Shown here one piece after another: positions 1 to 7,386 of a stretch of DNA of 11,229 nt. The DNA is from Ilumatobacteraceae bacterium. Lineage in GTDB: Bacteria; Actinomycetota; Acidimicrobiia; Acidimicrobiales; Ilumatobacteraceae. Position 1 is the stretch's first letter, and every line of letters starts with the position of its first letter. Where the stretch lies: positions 1-11,229 of the forward strand of contig JALOLG010000015.1 in assembly GCA_025456105.1 (NCBI GenBank), read 5' to 3'. The notes below the pieces were generated by a model. It was not told where the DNA came from. It was given only the letters and a program-made list of their open reading frames with translations, and searched no databases. The position numbers and the translations under genes were made by a program.

Positions 1-165
1 GCCGGGCCGTCGGTGGCGCTCGAGGCCACCGACGCGGTGCTGGCCGACAACGGCGGCCATCCCGCCCACGTGTTCAACCTCGGCCACGGCGTGCTCCCCG
101 AATCCGATCCCGGCGTGCTCCAGGCCGTCGTCGACCGCGTCCACGAACGGACCCGCCATGGCTGA
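1..165 (+). CDS. hemE: Uroporphyrinogen decarboxylase, C-terminal end (partial)
   Basis: This is the last 54 codons of a gene entering from the left edge in frame 1. It ends at a TGA at 163-165. The C-terminal motif [18 protein letters not shown] is the conserved end of uroporphyrinogen III decarboxylase, the cytosolic enzyme that converts uroporphyrinogen III to coproporphyrinogen III (established for the family). A short helix ([16 protein letters not shown]) closes the protein, as in other HemE proteins. The stop lies 8 bp inside hemH (ATG at 158), so the two are probably translationally coupled. The catalytic N-terminal residues are outside the window, so only identity and position can be judged. 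Confidence 0.93.
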   Translation, partial: AGPSVALEATDAVLADNGGHPAHVFNLGHGVLPESDPGVLQAVVDRVHERTRHG

Positions 166-1114
166 TCCCACCACCGATGCCCGCATCGGCGTGGTGCTGA
201 TGGCCTACGGCACGCCTCGCACCCGCGACGAGATCGAGCCGTACTACACCGACATCCGACGCGGCCGGCCGCCCACACCGGAGCTGCTCGCCGAGCTCAC
301 CGCCCGCTACGACGCGATCGGCGGCCTGTCGCCGCTCAAGGCCATCACCGAGGCCCAGCGCGACGCGCTCGCCGCGGCGCTCGACGCCCTCCACCCGGGG
401 CGCTACGTGGTCGAGCTCGGCCTGAAGCACGCCGAGCCGATGGTGGAGTCGGGCGTCGCAGCGCTGGTGGACGCCGGGGTCGAGCGCATCGTCGGCCTGG
501 TGCTCGCCCCGCACTACTCGTCGTACTCGATCGGCCAGTACCTCGACCGCGCCCGCACGGCCGCTGCGCCGCACGGCGTCGAGGTGGTCGGCATCGAGAG
601 CTGGGCCACCGAGCACGCGTTCGTCGACTTCCTCGCCACCGACCTGCGCCGCCGCCTCACCACCATGCCACCGCGCACCAAGGTGCTGTTCACGGCCCAC
701 TCCCTCCCCGTGCGGATCATCGACGCCGGCGACCCGTACCCCGACGAGCTGCGCTCGACCGCCGTCGCCGTGGCCGAGGCCGTCGGGCTGGGCGAGTGGT
801 CCGACTGGGCGATCGCCTGGCAGAGCGCCGGCCGCACACCCGAGCCCTGGATCGGCCCCGACGTGCTGCAGGTGATCTCCGACCTGGCCGCCACCGGTGA
901 GGCGTCGGGTGTGATCGTCAGCGCCTGCGGCTTCGTGGCCGACCACCTCGAGGTGCTCTACGACCTCGACATCGAGGCCGCCGCCCACGCTCGGGCGCTC
1001 GGTCTCGCGTTCGATCGCACCGCGAGCGTCAACGCCGACGCGGCCGTGATGGCGGCCCTCGCCCGGCGGGTCGTGGAGATCGACGAGCACGCCGTCGGCT
1101 CGGGCGAGGGGTGA
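158..1114 (+). CDS. hemH: Coproporphyrin III ferrochelatase (CpfC/HemH)
   Basis: A 318-residue cytosolic ferrochelatase that inserts Fe2+ into a porphyrin. The protein opens with VVLMAYGTP, and Tyr17 matches the Tyr that ligands iron in Bacillus coproporphyrin ferrochelatase. YYTDIRRGR follows, as in that family. The catalytic His is His181 in TAHSLP, and the partner Glu is Glu265 in [28 protein letters not shown] is another close family match. The length is typical. There is a single Cys (Cys257, in SACGF), so the [2Fe-2S] ligands found in many actinobacterial ferrochelatases are absent. The ATG at 158 overlaps hemE by 8 bp and starts just before the conserved first strand. hemY begins 7 bp after the stop. 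That the substrate is coproporphyrin, not protoporphyrin, is inferred from the residue pattern and lineage. Confidence 0.95.
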   Translation: MADPTTDARIGVVLMAYGTPRTRDEIEPYYTDIRRGRPPTPELLAELTARYDAIGGLSPLKAITEAQRDALAAALDALHPGRYVVELGLKHAEPMVESGVAALVDAGVERIVGLVLAPHYSSYSIGQYLDRARTAAAPHGVEVVGIESWATEHAFVDFLATDLRRRLTTMPPRTKVLFTAHSLPVRIIDAGDPYPDELRSTAVAVAEAVGLGEWSDWAIAWQSAGRTPEPWIGPDVLQVISDLAATGEASGVIVSACGFVADHLEVLYDLDIEAAAHARALGLAFDRTASVNADAAVMAALARRVVEIDEHAVGSGEG

Positions 1115-1121
1115 CGCGAGC

Positions 1122-2495
1122 GTGGCCCGCTTCGCAGTCGTGGGTGGTGGGATCACCGGGCTCACCGCTGCGCACACCCTCGCCGCGGCAGGCGCCGACG
1201 TGGTGGTGCACGACGCCGCGCCGACGGCAGGCGGCAAGATCCGCACCTCCCCGTTCGGCGGGATCCCGATCGACGAGGCCGCCGACGCGTTCCTGATCCG
1301 CACACCCGAGGTCCTCGACCTCGTCGCCGAGCTCGGCCTCGACGACCAGCTCGTCCACCCCACCGGTGCCGGGGCGGCCGTGTGGCACGAGGGACTCCAC
1401 CGCATCCCCACCGGGCTCGTGCTCGGCGTGCCGGGCGACCTGCGCCCGCTGCTGCGCTCGGGGCTGATCTCGCCCCGTGGGGTGCTGCGCGCCGGGCTCG
1501 ACCTCGTGCTGCCGCGCAGCGACCTGGCCGGCGACTCGATCGGCACCTACGTCCGCCAGCGGCTCGGGCGCCAGGTGCACGAGCGGCTCGTCGACGCCCT
1601 GGTGGGCAGCATCTACGCGGCCGACACCGACCGGTTCAGCCTGGCGGAGGTGCCCCAGCTCTCGGCACTCGCCCATCGGCACCGCAGCCTCCTGCTCGCG
1701 GCCCGCGCCACTCGGCGTGCCGCCGTGTCCGGCGGGCCTCGTGGGGCCCAGGAGCACGAACGGCCGATCTTCGCCGGGCTCCGCGACGGCACGGGCGTGC
1801 TGGTCGAGGCGCTGGCGGCCTCCGTCACCTCGTCCGGCGGCGAGCTGCGCACCGGGGCAGCGGTCGGCTCCGTCACGGCGTCGGGCGGGTCGCTCCGGGT
1901 CGACGGCGAGCCCGTCGACGGGGTGGTGCTGGCCGCGCCGGCCCGCGCCACGGCGCCGCTGCTCGCCGAGTCGGCGCCGGCGGCGGCCGAGCTGCTCGCC
2001 CACGTCCACCACGTCGACGTCGTGATGGTGTGCCTGCGCCTGCCCGCCGCCGACTGGCCCGAGCGGCTGCACGGGCTGAGCGGGTACCTGGTGCCCAAGC
2101 CCCACCAGCGCCTCGTGACCGCGGCGTCGTTCGGGTCGCAGAAGTGGGCCCACTGGCGACCGGGCGACGGCAGCCAGGTGGTGCGCGTGTCGCTCGGGCG
2201 CGACGGCCTGCCCGTCGACCACCTCGACGACGACGCGGCCGTGACGGCGGCGGTCGACGAGCTGGGGCGGCACCTCGACCTCGCCGTGCGACCGATCGAG
2301 GTCCGCGTCACCCGGTGGGCTGCTGCGTTCCCCCAGTACCGCCCGTACCACCGTGCCTGGGTCGACGCCGTGCGCGCCGCGCTGCCCGCGGGTGTGGTGG
2401 CGGGCGGCGCCAGCTTCGACGGGATCGGCATCCCGGCGTGCGTGCGCCAGGGGCGCCAGCTCGCCGAGAGCCTGCTCGAGCGGGCCCGGCCGTGA
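1122..2495 (+). CDS. hemY: Coproporphyrinogen III oxidase, FAD-dependent (CgoX/HemY)
   Basis: A 457-residue flavoprotein of the protoporphyrinogen/coproporphyrinogen oxidase family. It oxidises the porphyrinogen ring by six electrons with FAD and O2. The dinucleotide-binding motif VVGGGITGL lies at residues 6-14, with an acidic strand end (VVVHDA) and the TAGGKIRT loop behind it. The C-terminal FAD-contact motif GGASFDGIGIPACVRQG lies near residues 427-443. The length is normal for the family. The GTG at 1122 is preceded by GAGGGG at 1106-1111, a fair ribosome site at a 10-nt distance, and sits immediately before the Rossmann strand. In Gram-positive lineages this protein makes coproporphyrin III ahead of HemH (established); applying that here is inference supported by the hemE-hemH-hemY order. 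Some pipelines will call it hemG or protoporphyrinogen oxidase. Confidence 0.93.
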   Translation: MARFAVVGGGITGLTAAHTLAAAGADVVVHDAAPTAGGKIRTSPFGGIPIDEAADAFLIRTPEVLDLVAELGLDDQLVHPTGAGAAVWHEGLHRIPTGLVLGVPGDLRPLLRSGLISPRGVLRAGLDLVLPRSDLAGDSIGTYVRQRLGRQVHERLVDALVGSIYAADTDRFSLAEVPQLSALAHRHRSLLLAARATRRAAVSGGPRGAQEHERPIFAGLRDGTGVLVEALAASVTSSGGELRTGAAVGSVTASGGSLRVDGEPVDGVVLAAPARATAPLLAESAPAAAELLAHVHHVDVVMVCLRLPAADWPERLHGLSGYLVPKPHQRLVTAASFGSQKWAHWRPGDGSQVVRVSLGRDGLPVDHLDDDAAVTAAVDELGRHLDLAVRPIEVRVTRWAAAFPQYRPYHRAWVDAVRAALPAGVVAGGASFDGIGIPACVRQGRQLAESLLERARP

Positions 2496-2509
2496 GAGAC
2501 TGGGCGGCC

Positions 2510-3238
2510 GTGGCACCCCCTCGTCACACCCGTCGCCTCGTCGGCATCGGCCTCGTCGCCGTCGCGCTCGTCGCCGTCGCGGCGTGCAGCGGCAGCTCGG
2601 CCGACTCCACGCTGGTGGCCGACGTGCCCCGCGCCGAGGCGCCCACCACGACGGCGGCGCCCACCACCACCCGGCCGCGGCCCACCACGACCACCGCCCC
2701 CACCACGACGGTCGCCGAGACCACCACCACGGCGACCGCCACCACGGTCGCCGAGACCACCACGACCGCCCCGGCGCTGCCCCTCGGCATCCAGGCGACC
2801 CGGCCGATCGATCCACCGCTCGACGCCTACGCCCGCGAGCCGGTCGTCGAGATGGGGCGGATCATCATCCCGCGGCTCGGCGTCGACACGGTCATGTACT
2901 CGGGCATCCGCATGCCCACGCTCGACCGCGGTCCGGGCCACTGGCCCGGGAGCGCGCTGGCCGGTGAGGTGGGCAACGTGGTCGTCGCCGGCCACCGCAC
3001 CAGCGCCAACCGGGTCTTCCGGTACATCGAGCAGCTCGAGCCCGGCGACGAGATCATCTTCGAGGACGCCCGCGGCCGCTTCGTGTACCGGGCCACCCGC
3101 ACCGAGATCGTCGACCCCTACACCGGGCTCTGGATCATCGAGCCCACCGACACCCCGACGGTGACGCTGTTCGCGTGCCACCCGCCCGGGTCGGTGCGCC
3201 AGCGCATCGTGGTGTTCGGCGAGCTCGTCACGGCGTGA
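2510..3238 (+). CDS. Class E sortase with a lipoprotein signal peptide
   Basis: A 242-residue sortase (cysteine transpeptidase that joins proteins to cell-wall cross-bridges or to each other) acting outside the membrane. The N-terminus has arginines followed by a hydrophobic stretch ending in AVAAC, a lipobox with Cys26 as the lipidation site. A Thr/Pro/Ala-rich linker spans residues 45-90. The catalytic domain covers about residues 112-242: GRIIIPRLGVD, GPGHWPGSALAGEVGNVVVAGHRTS with His162, and LFACHPPGSVRQRIVV with catalytic Cys223 and Arg232. The GPGHWPG and TLFACHPPG blocks are class E-like. The GTG at 2510 gives a compact signal peptide. An alternative GTG at 2492 overlaps the hemY stop and adds six residues. 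The stop overlaps the lnt start by 4 bp. No sorting-signal substrate is encoded in the window, so its targets are unknown. Confidence 0.9.
   Translation: MAPPRHTRRLVGIGLVAVALVAVAACSGSSADSTLVADVPRAEAPTTTAAPTTTRPRPTTTTAPTTTVAETTTTATATTVAETTTTAPALPLGIQATRPIDPPLDAYAREPVVEMGRIIIPRLGVDTVMYSGIRMPTLDRGPGHWPGSALAGEVGNVVVAGHRTSANRVFRYIEQLEPGDEIIFEDARGRFVYRATRTEIVDPYTGLWIIEPTDTPTVTLFACHPPGSVRQRIVVFGELVTA
2642..2779 (+). repeat. Thr/Pro/Ala-rich linker-coding repeat in the sortase gene
   Basis: Low-complexity ACC/ACG/GCC codons encode the spacer between the lipid anchor and the sortase domain. It contains an exact 20-bp direct repeat at 2708-2727 and 2744-2763 (offset 36 bp), giving the peptide TTVAETTTTA twice. 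This is an ordinary extracellular flexible stalk; O-glycosylation is possible but not shown. Confidence 0.8.
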
Positions 3239-4845
3239 ACCGCCTCGCTCGCCCGGCACTCGCTCTCCTCGGCGGGTGGCTCGTCGCCCTCTCGCTGCCG
3301 CCGTGGGGGTGGTGGCCGCTCGGCTTCGTCGGGGTGATCCTCCTCGAGACCTCGCTCGGCGAGCGCCCCACGGTGGGGCAGCGGGCCGCGATCGGCTTCG
3401 CGTTCGGGCTCGCCTGGATGGCGATGGGCATGGGTTGGATGTGGCAGCTCACGATCCCCGGCTACATCGCCGCCACGCTCGTGTTCGCCGGCTTCCACGC
3501 CGCCGCCGCCGCTGCGGCACCGGGTGGGCCGTGGCGGGCGATCGGGCGGCCGGCAGCGCACGCGCTGGTGGAGGCCGTGCGACTGTCGTTCCCGTTCGGC
3601 GGGGTGCCGCTCGCCACGATGGGCATCGCCCAGTCGGGCGGCCCGCTGCTCGGTGTCGCTCGGGTCGTGGGGGTCATCGGGATCACCTGGATCGTGTTCC
3701 AGGTGGGTGTCTCGCTGGCCGGCCCGTCGCCCTACGTGCCGGCGATGGTGCGGCGCCGCCGCCCCGGCGCGCGTGGCGACTGGCACGGCGTGCTGGGCCT
3801 CGCGGTGGTGGCCCTGATCGTGGTGGCGGCCGTCGTCGCACCCGACGGCGAGGCCACGGGCCGATCGCTCACCGTCGCCGCCGTGCAGGGTGGTGGCGAG
3901 CAGGGCACCCGGGCGATCGACGTGCCGTCCGAGATCGTCACCGAGCGCCACCTCGAGGCCACGCGCACGATCGAGCCCGCGCCCGAGCTCGACATGGTGC
4001 TGTGGCCCGAGAACGTGATCGACGTGGACGACGAGCCGTTCGAGGGCAGCGAGGATGCACGGCTCGTCGCGGCCGAGGCCGCCCGGCTCGGGGTGCCGCT
4101 CGTGGTGGGCATCACCGAGGACGCGGAGCAGACCGGCCGGGGCGAGCCCGGCCAGATCACCAACGCGCAGGTGGTCGTCACGCCCGACGGTGCCGTCACC
4201 AGCCGGTACGACAAGGTCCGCCGGGTCCCCTTCGGCGAGTACGTGCCCCTGCGCGGTCTGCTCGAGACGCTCGGCGCGCCGGTCGACCAGGTGCCCACCA
4301 ACGCGGTGCCGGGCACCGGCCCGGCCGTGATCGAGCTCCCCGACGGCACGCCGATCGCGGTGGCGATCTCCTGGGAGATCTTCTTCGCCGGGCGGGTGCG
4401 CGAAGGGGTGAAGGCCGGCGGCGAGCTGATCGCGAACCCCACCAACGGCGCGAGCTACACGGGCACGATCGTCCAGACCCAGCAGGTCGCGTCGAGCCGG
4501 CTGCGGGCCGTCGAGACCGGCCGCGACCTCGTGCAGGTGTCGCCGACGGGCTTCAGCGCGTTCGTCGACCACGACGGCACGGTCGTCGAGCGCACGGCGG
4601 TGAGCGAGCAGCGGGTGATCACCGCCGAGGTCGAGCTGCGCACCGGTCGCACCTGGTACACGTCGCTCGGTGACGGCCCCCTGATCGCGGTCCTCGTGGT
4701 GGCGCTGGCGGCAGCGTGGTGGTTCGCCGCCGGCCGGCAGCGCTGGGCGTCACGTCTCGAGCAGCACGGTGACGGGCCCGTCGTTGACGAGCTCGACCCG
4801 CATGTCGGTGCGGAACCGGCCGGTCGCCACCACGGCTCCGCGTGA
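3235..4845 (+). CDS. lnt: Apolipoprotein N-acyltransferase with Cys-to-Ser active site
   Basis: A 536-residue membrane protein that matches Lnt, which transfers a third acyl chain to the N-terminal Cys of lipoproteins. About five or six membrane segments occupy the first 200 residues. A nitrilase-fold domain follows (VAAVQGG near 215 to about 470), then a last membrane helix at about 482-500. Catalytic positions are Glu259 (LWPEN), Lys327 ([15 protein letters not shown]) and position 379, exactly 8 below E. coli E267, K335 and C387. Glu335 and Glu381 match E343 and E389. Residue 379 is Ser (TCC at 4369-4371) and residue 380 is Trp where E. coli has Tyr388; the motif reads AISWEIFF. The protein has no cysteine at all. 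The GTG at 3235 overlaps the sortase stop (GTGA). The final 31 codons overlap dtd on the other strand. Family assignment is firm; activity is uncertain. Confidence 0.88.
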   Translation: MNRLARPALALLGGWLVALSLPPWGWWPLGFVGVILLETSLGERPTVGQRAAIGFAFGLAWMAMGMGWMWQLTIPGYIAATLVFAGFHAAAAAAAPGGPWRAIGRPAAHALVEAVRLSFPFGGVPLATMGIAQSGGPLLGVARVVGVIGITWIVFQVGVSLAGPSPYVPAMVRRRRPGARGDWHGVLGLAVVALIVVAAVVAPDGEATGRSLTVAAVQGGGEQGTRAIDVPSEIVTERHLEATRTIEPAPELDMVLWPENVIDVDDEPFEGSEDARLVAAEAARLGVPLVVGITEDAEQTGRGEPGQITNAQVVVTPDGAVTSRYDKVRRVPFGEYVPLRGLLETLGAPVDQVPTNAVPGTGPAVIELPDGTPIAVAISWEIFFAGRVREGVKAGGELIANPTNGASYTGTIVQTQQVASSRLRAVETGRDLVQVSPTGFSAFVDHDGTVVERTAVSEQRVITAEVELRTGRTWYTSLGDGPLIAVLVVALAAAWWFAAGRQRWASRLEQHGDGPVVDELDPHVGAEPAGRHHGSA

Positions 4846-5199
4846 GCGCAGGGCGGCGACCACCGCCTCCACGAGCGGCTCCGCGTGCTCGGGGCGGGCC
4901 GCCGCGATCCAGCTCGGTCGGCGACCCTTCGACGTGTCGCCGTACAGCGTGAACTGGCTCACCACGAGCAGCTCGCCGCCCCGAGTCGCGAGCGACTCGT
5001 TCATGACGCCGTCGGCGTCGTCGAGGATCCGCAGGTTCCAGAGCTTGTCGGCGAGCCGCTCGGCCTGCGCCGGTCCGTCGGCGTGGGTGACCCCCACGAG
5101 CACGCACAGCCCCGGCCCGATCGACCCGACCACGGTGGGCACGCCCTCGTGCACCACCTCCACCGACGCTCGCACCACCCGCTGCACCACCGCACGCAC
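4750..5199 (-). CDS. dtd: D-aminoacyl-tRNA deacylase
   Basis: A 149-residue cytosolic proofreading enzyme that removes D-amino acids (and glycine mischarged on tRNA-Ala) from tRNA. Sequence signs are the canonical start [14 protein letters not shown], the nucleophile-loop motif [17 protein letters not shown], and the Gly-cisPro motif in the C-terminal [11 protein letters not shown]. Length matches the family. The start used is the GTG complementary to 5197-5199, which gives the usual MRAVVQRV beginning. A GTG three codons upstream (5206-5208) has a purine-rich GGGGAG 10 nt before it and is a real alternative. The gene converges on lnt and the two coding ends overlap by 96 bp. It is divergent from the epimerase gene. 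Confidence 0.95.
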   Translation of the reverse strand: MRAVVQRVVRASVEVVHEGVPTVVGSIGPGLCVLVGVTHADGPAQAERLADKLWNLRILDDADGVMNESLATRGGELLVVSQFTLYGDTSKGRRPSWIAAARPEHAEPLVEAVVAALRSRGAVVATGRFRTDMRVELVNDGPVTVLLET

Positions 5200-5250
5200 G
5201 ACGGCCACCGTACCGCCGCTCCCCCCTCGCCCTCTCCTCCGGTTCGGGCG

Positions 5251-5280
5251 GCCGCTGCCACCACCTGTGATGGCAGCTGC
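5251..5280. promoter_or_regulatory. Imperfect palindrome in the dtd/epimerase divergent region
   Basis: A perfect inverted repeat GCTGCCA (5254-5260) / TGGCAGC (5271-5277) has a 10-bp centre that is itself partly symmetric (CAC-ct-GTG at 5262-5269). Two more outer pairs extend the dyad to 30 bp, with 12 of 15 position pairs complementary. It lies about 40-55 bp upstream of both divergent starts, where an operator would be expected. No specific regulator can be named, and GC-rich DNA produces some symmetry by chance. Confidence 0.4.
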
Positions 5281-5303
5281 AGCCCGGACTCCCGGGACGG
5301 TGC

Positions 5304-5309
5304 CAGGCT
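5304..5309 (+). promoter_or_regulatory. Possible weak -10 element of the epimerase gene
   Basis: CAGGCT ends 6 nt before the GTG at 5316, the spacing seen in leaderless actinobacterial transcripts. It deviates at the first base from TANNNT. No good -35 is seen and no ribosome site is evident. The call rests mainly on similarity to the TAGCCT and TACACT elements farther right. Confidence 0.22.
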
Positions 5310-5315
5310 GGTGGG

Positions 5316-6077
5316 GTGATCGAGCTGGTGGCCGGATCGGCGACGTGCACGGTGGCGCCCGAGCTGGGCGGGCGGCTCGCGTCGCTCCGGGTCGAGGGTC
5401 GCGAGCTGCTGATCGGGGGCGATGCCGATGCATCGCCGATGCAGTGGGGCTCGTACCCGATGGCGCCGTGGGCCGGTCGGGTCCGCCACGGTCGCTTCCG
5501 GTTCGAGGGCATCGAGCACCGGCTGGCGCTCGGGCTCCCACCGCACGCGATCCACGGCACCACCTACCTCGTGCCGTGGGAGGTCGTGCGCCGCGACGGC
5601 GCCTCGTGCGAGCTGCGCCGCGAGCTCGACTGGGAGCTCGGCGGCGTCGCCACCCAGCGGATCGAGATCGCCGACGACCACCTCCGGTGCGAGCTCGCCG
5701 TCACCGCCGGCGACCGGGCGATGCCCGCCGAGATCGGCTGGCATCCCTGGTTCGTGCGACCGACGTCGTTCACGTTCCACCCCATCGCCCGGTACCGGCG
5801 CGACGAGGAGCACATCGCGACCTCCGAGCTCGTCGCCCCCGGCCCCGGGCCCTGGGACGACTGCTTCGTGAACGTGCGCCCGGTCGTCCTGCACCACGAG
5901 GGGCTCGACGTCGAGCTCACCTCCGACTGCATCGACTGGGTCGTGTACGACGAGCCGGAGCACGCGGTGTGCGTCGAGCCCCAGTCGGGCCCGCCGGATG
6001 CGTTCACCCTCCGGCCCCGCCGAGTGGCCCCTGGTGGGACGCTGCGCCGCTGGTACCGGATCGGGTGGCGTCGATAG
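5316..6077 (+). CDS. Aldose 1-epimerase (mutarotase)-like protein
   Basis: A 253-residue beta-rich protein of the galactose mutarotase superfamily, which interconverts alpha and beta anomers of sugars in the cytosol. Visible motifs are [14 protein letters not shown] (the Asn/Arg region of mutarotases), HAIHG with His77 and His80, IGWHPWF with His143 as the likely general acid, DDCF with Asp181/Asp182 near the substrate, and [13 protein letters not shown] with Glu221 as the likely general base. The GTG at 5316 puts the first strand ([20 protein letters not shown]) at the start. It is the first gene of a six-gene plus-strand run, 10 bp before a glycosyltransferase, so a role in supplying or tailoring sugars is reasonable. 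The actual sugar is unknown; a hexose-6-phosphate epimerase-like role is an alternative. Confidence 0.87.
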   Translation: MIELVAGSATCTVAPELGGRLASLRVEGRELLIGGDADASPMQWGSYPMAPWAGRVRHGRFRFEGIEHRLALGLPPHAIHGTTYLVPWEVVRRDGASCELRRELDWELGGVATQRIEIADDHLRCELAVTAGDRAMPAEIGWHPWFVRPTSFTFHPIARYRRDEEHIATSELVAPGPGPWDDCFVNVRPVVLHHEGLDVELTSDCIDWVVYDEPEHAVCVEPQSGPPDAFTLRPRRVAPGGTLRRWYRIGWRR

Positions 6078-6080
6078 CCT
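6075..6080 (+). promoter_or_regulatory. Putative leaderless -10 element for the GT4 gene
   Basis: TAGCCT fits the actinobacterial TANNNT -10 pattern and ends 7 nt before the ATG at 6088, so transcription could start at or next to the start codon. Its first three bases are the stop codon of the epimerase gene. No Shine-Dalgarno is seen in the 10-bp gap, which agrees with leaderless translation. No convincing -35 is visible. Confidence 0.38.
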
Positions 6081-6087
6081 CTCCCGG

Positions 6088-7386
6088 ATGCCCGCCCCCG
6101 CCGGTCCCGACCCGGACGCGCCGCTCTCGATCGCGTACCTCACCTATCGGGGCAAGCCGCACGTCGGTGGCCAGGGCGTGTACACCCGCCACCTCACCAA
6201 GGCCCTCGTCGACCTCGGGCACACGGTCGAGGTGCTCGGCGGCCAGCCCTACCCGGTGCTCGACGAGCGGGTGCCGCTCACGAAGCTGCCGAGCCTCGAC
6301 CTCTTCAACGACCACTACCCGGGTCGGCCGCCCGCCATCTGGGAGCTGCGGACCAAGGAGGACTGGGCCGAGGCCGGCCTGTTCCTCACCGGGGTGTTCC
6401 CCGAGCCGTGGGCGTTCAGCGCCCGGGCGTACCGGCACCTGAAGGACCGGGTCCGCGAGTTCGATCTCGTCCACGACAACCAGTGCCTCGGCACCGGGAT
6501 CCTGAAGCTCGAAGAGCTCATCCCCACGATCGTCACACTGCACCACCCCATCACCAAGGACCGCGAGCTCGAGATGAGCCACGCGCCGAACTGGTTCAAG
6601 CGCTGGTCCGTGGGCCGCTGGTACGGGTTCGTCGGCATGCAGGGGCGCGTCGCGAGCCGCATGCCCCGCATCGTCGTGGTGAGCGAGAACTCGATCAACG
6701 ACATCGAGGCCGACATGGGCGTCGAGCGCGACCGCATGCGGCTCGTCCCGGTCGGCGTCGACCCCGACCTGTTCCGGCCGGTCCCGGGCGTGACCCGGAT
6801 CCCGGGCCGCCTCCTCACCACGGCCTCGGCCGACGTGGCGCTCAAGGGGCTGAGCTACCTGCTCGAGGCGATGGCCAAGCTCCGCACCGAGCGCGACGTC
6901 ACGCTCACGATCATCGGCAAGCCGCGGCCCGGCAAGTCGATGGACCTCATCGAGCGGCTCGGTCTGCTGCCCCACATCCAGTTCGTGTCCGGCGTGCCCG
7001 ACGAGCGCATCGTCGAGCTCTACTCCGAGGCCGAGCTCGCCGTCGTCCCCAGCCTCTACGAGGGCTTCAGCCTCCCGGCGATCGAGGCGATGTGCTCGGG
7101 CACGCCCCTCGTCGCCACCGACGGCGGCGCCCTCCCCGAGGTCACCGGCGCCGACGGCGAGACCGTCCTGCAGTGCCGTGCGGGCGACGTCGACTCGCTC
7201 GCCGCGGCGATCCGGCGCGGGCTCGACGACCCCGACCTGCGCGCCCGGGTCGGCGCAGCGGGGCGCCAGCGCGTGCTCGACCGCTGGACCTGGACGCGCT
7301 GCGCCCAGCAGACGGTCGAGCAGTACCGCGAGGTGCTGGCGATGCCGGCCAACGTCGACAAGCTGCGGCGGAACGGGCGGATCTGA
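6088..7386 (+). CDS. Glycosyltransferase family 4 (GT-B fold)
   Basis: A 432-residue retaining-type glycosyltransferase with two Rossmann-like domains. The N-terminal acceptor domain starts IAYLTYRGKPHVGGQGVYTRHL, with the glycine loop at residues 27-30. The C-terminal nucleotide-sugar domain contains VPVGVDPDLFRPV, TTASADVALKGL, LTIIGKPRPG and the donor-binding E-x7-E motif, Glu325 to Glu333 in YEGFSLPAIEAM. No signal peptide or membrane segment is present, so it should work at the cytosolic face. The ATG at 6088 is the only start close to the first strand; the frame is open farther upstream inside the epimerase gene. The methyltransferase begins on the base after its stop codon. Donor and acceptor cannot be read from sequence. 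The residues between the two domains include an unusual aromatic stretch (NWFKRWSVGRWYGFVG), possibly membrane-associating. Confidence 0.9.
   Translation: MPAPAGPDPDAPLSIAYLTYRGKPHVGGQGVYTRHLTKALVDLGHTVEVLGGQPYPVLDERVPLTKLPSLDLFNDHYPGRPPAIWELRTKEDWAEAGLFLTGVFPEPWAFSARAYRHLKDRVREFDLVHDNQCLGTGILKLEELIPTIVTLHHPITKDRELEMSHAPNWFKRWSVGRWYGFVGMQGRVASRMPRIVVVSENSINDIEADMGVERDRMRLVPVGVDPDLFRPVPGVTRIPGRLLTTASADVALKGLSYLLEAMAKLRTERDVTLTIIGKPRPGKSMDLIERLGLLPHIQFVSGVPDERIVELYSEAELAVVPSLYEGFSLPAIEAMCSGTPLVATDGGALPEVTGADGETVLQCRAGDVDSLAAAIRRGLDDPDLRARVGAAGRQRVLDRWTWTRCAQQTVEQYREVLAMPANVDKLRRNGRI

Noticed and set aside
74..1546. Long minus-strand open frame opposite hemH and hemY (490 codons)
   Set aside because: GC-rich DNA with few stop codons produces long antisense frames. 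The translation is low-complexity Arg/Gly/Ala-rich with no family motif, and the plus-strand genes are certain.
2492..2494. GTG overlapping the hemY stop as the sortase start
   Set aside because: It is possible and would add six residues (32 instead of 26 to the lipobox Cys), but GTG 2510 gives a more typical lipoprotein signal peptide. Kept only as an alternative.
5283..5296. Small hairpin CCCGG-ACTC-CCGGG before the epimerase start
   Set aside because: A 5-bp GC stem is frequent by chance at this GC content and has no T-tract, so it was not called a terminator or attenuator.
5418..5437. Inverted repeat GGCGATG/CATCGCC inside the epimerase gene
   Set aside because: It is a 7-bp stem with a 6-nt loop in well-conserved-looking coding sequence, built from repeated GATGC codon pieces; chance is likely in this base composition.
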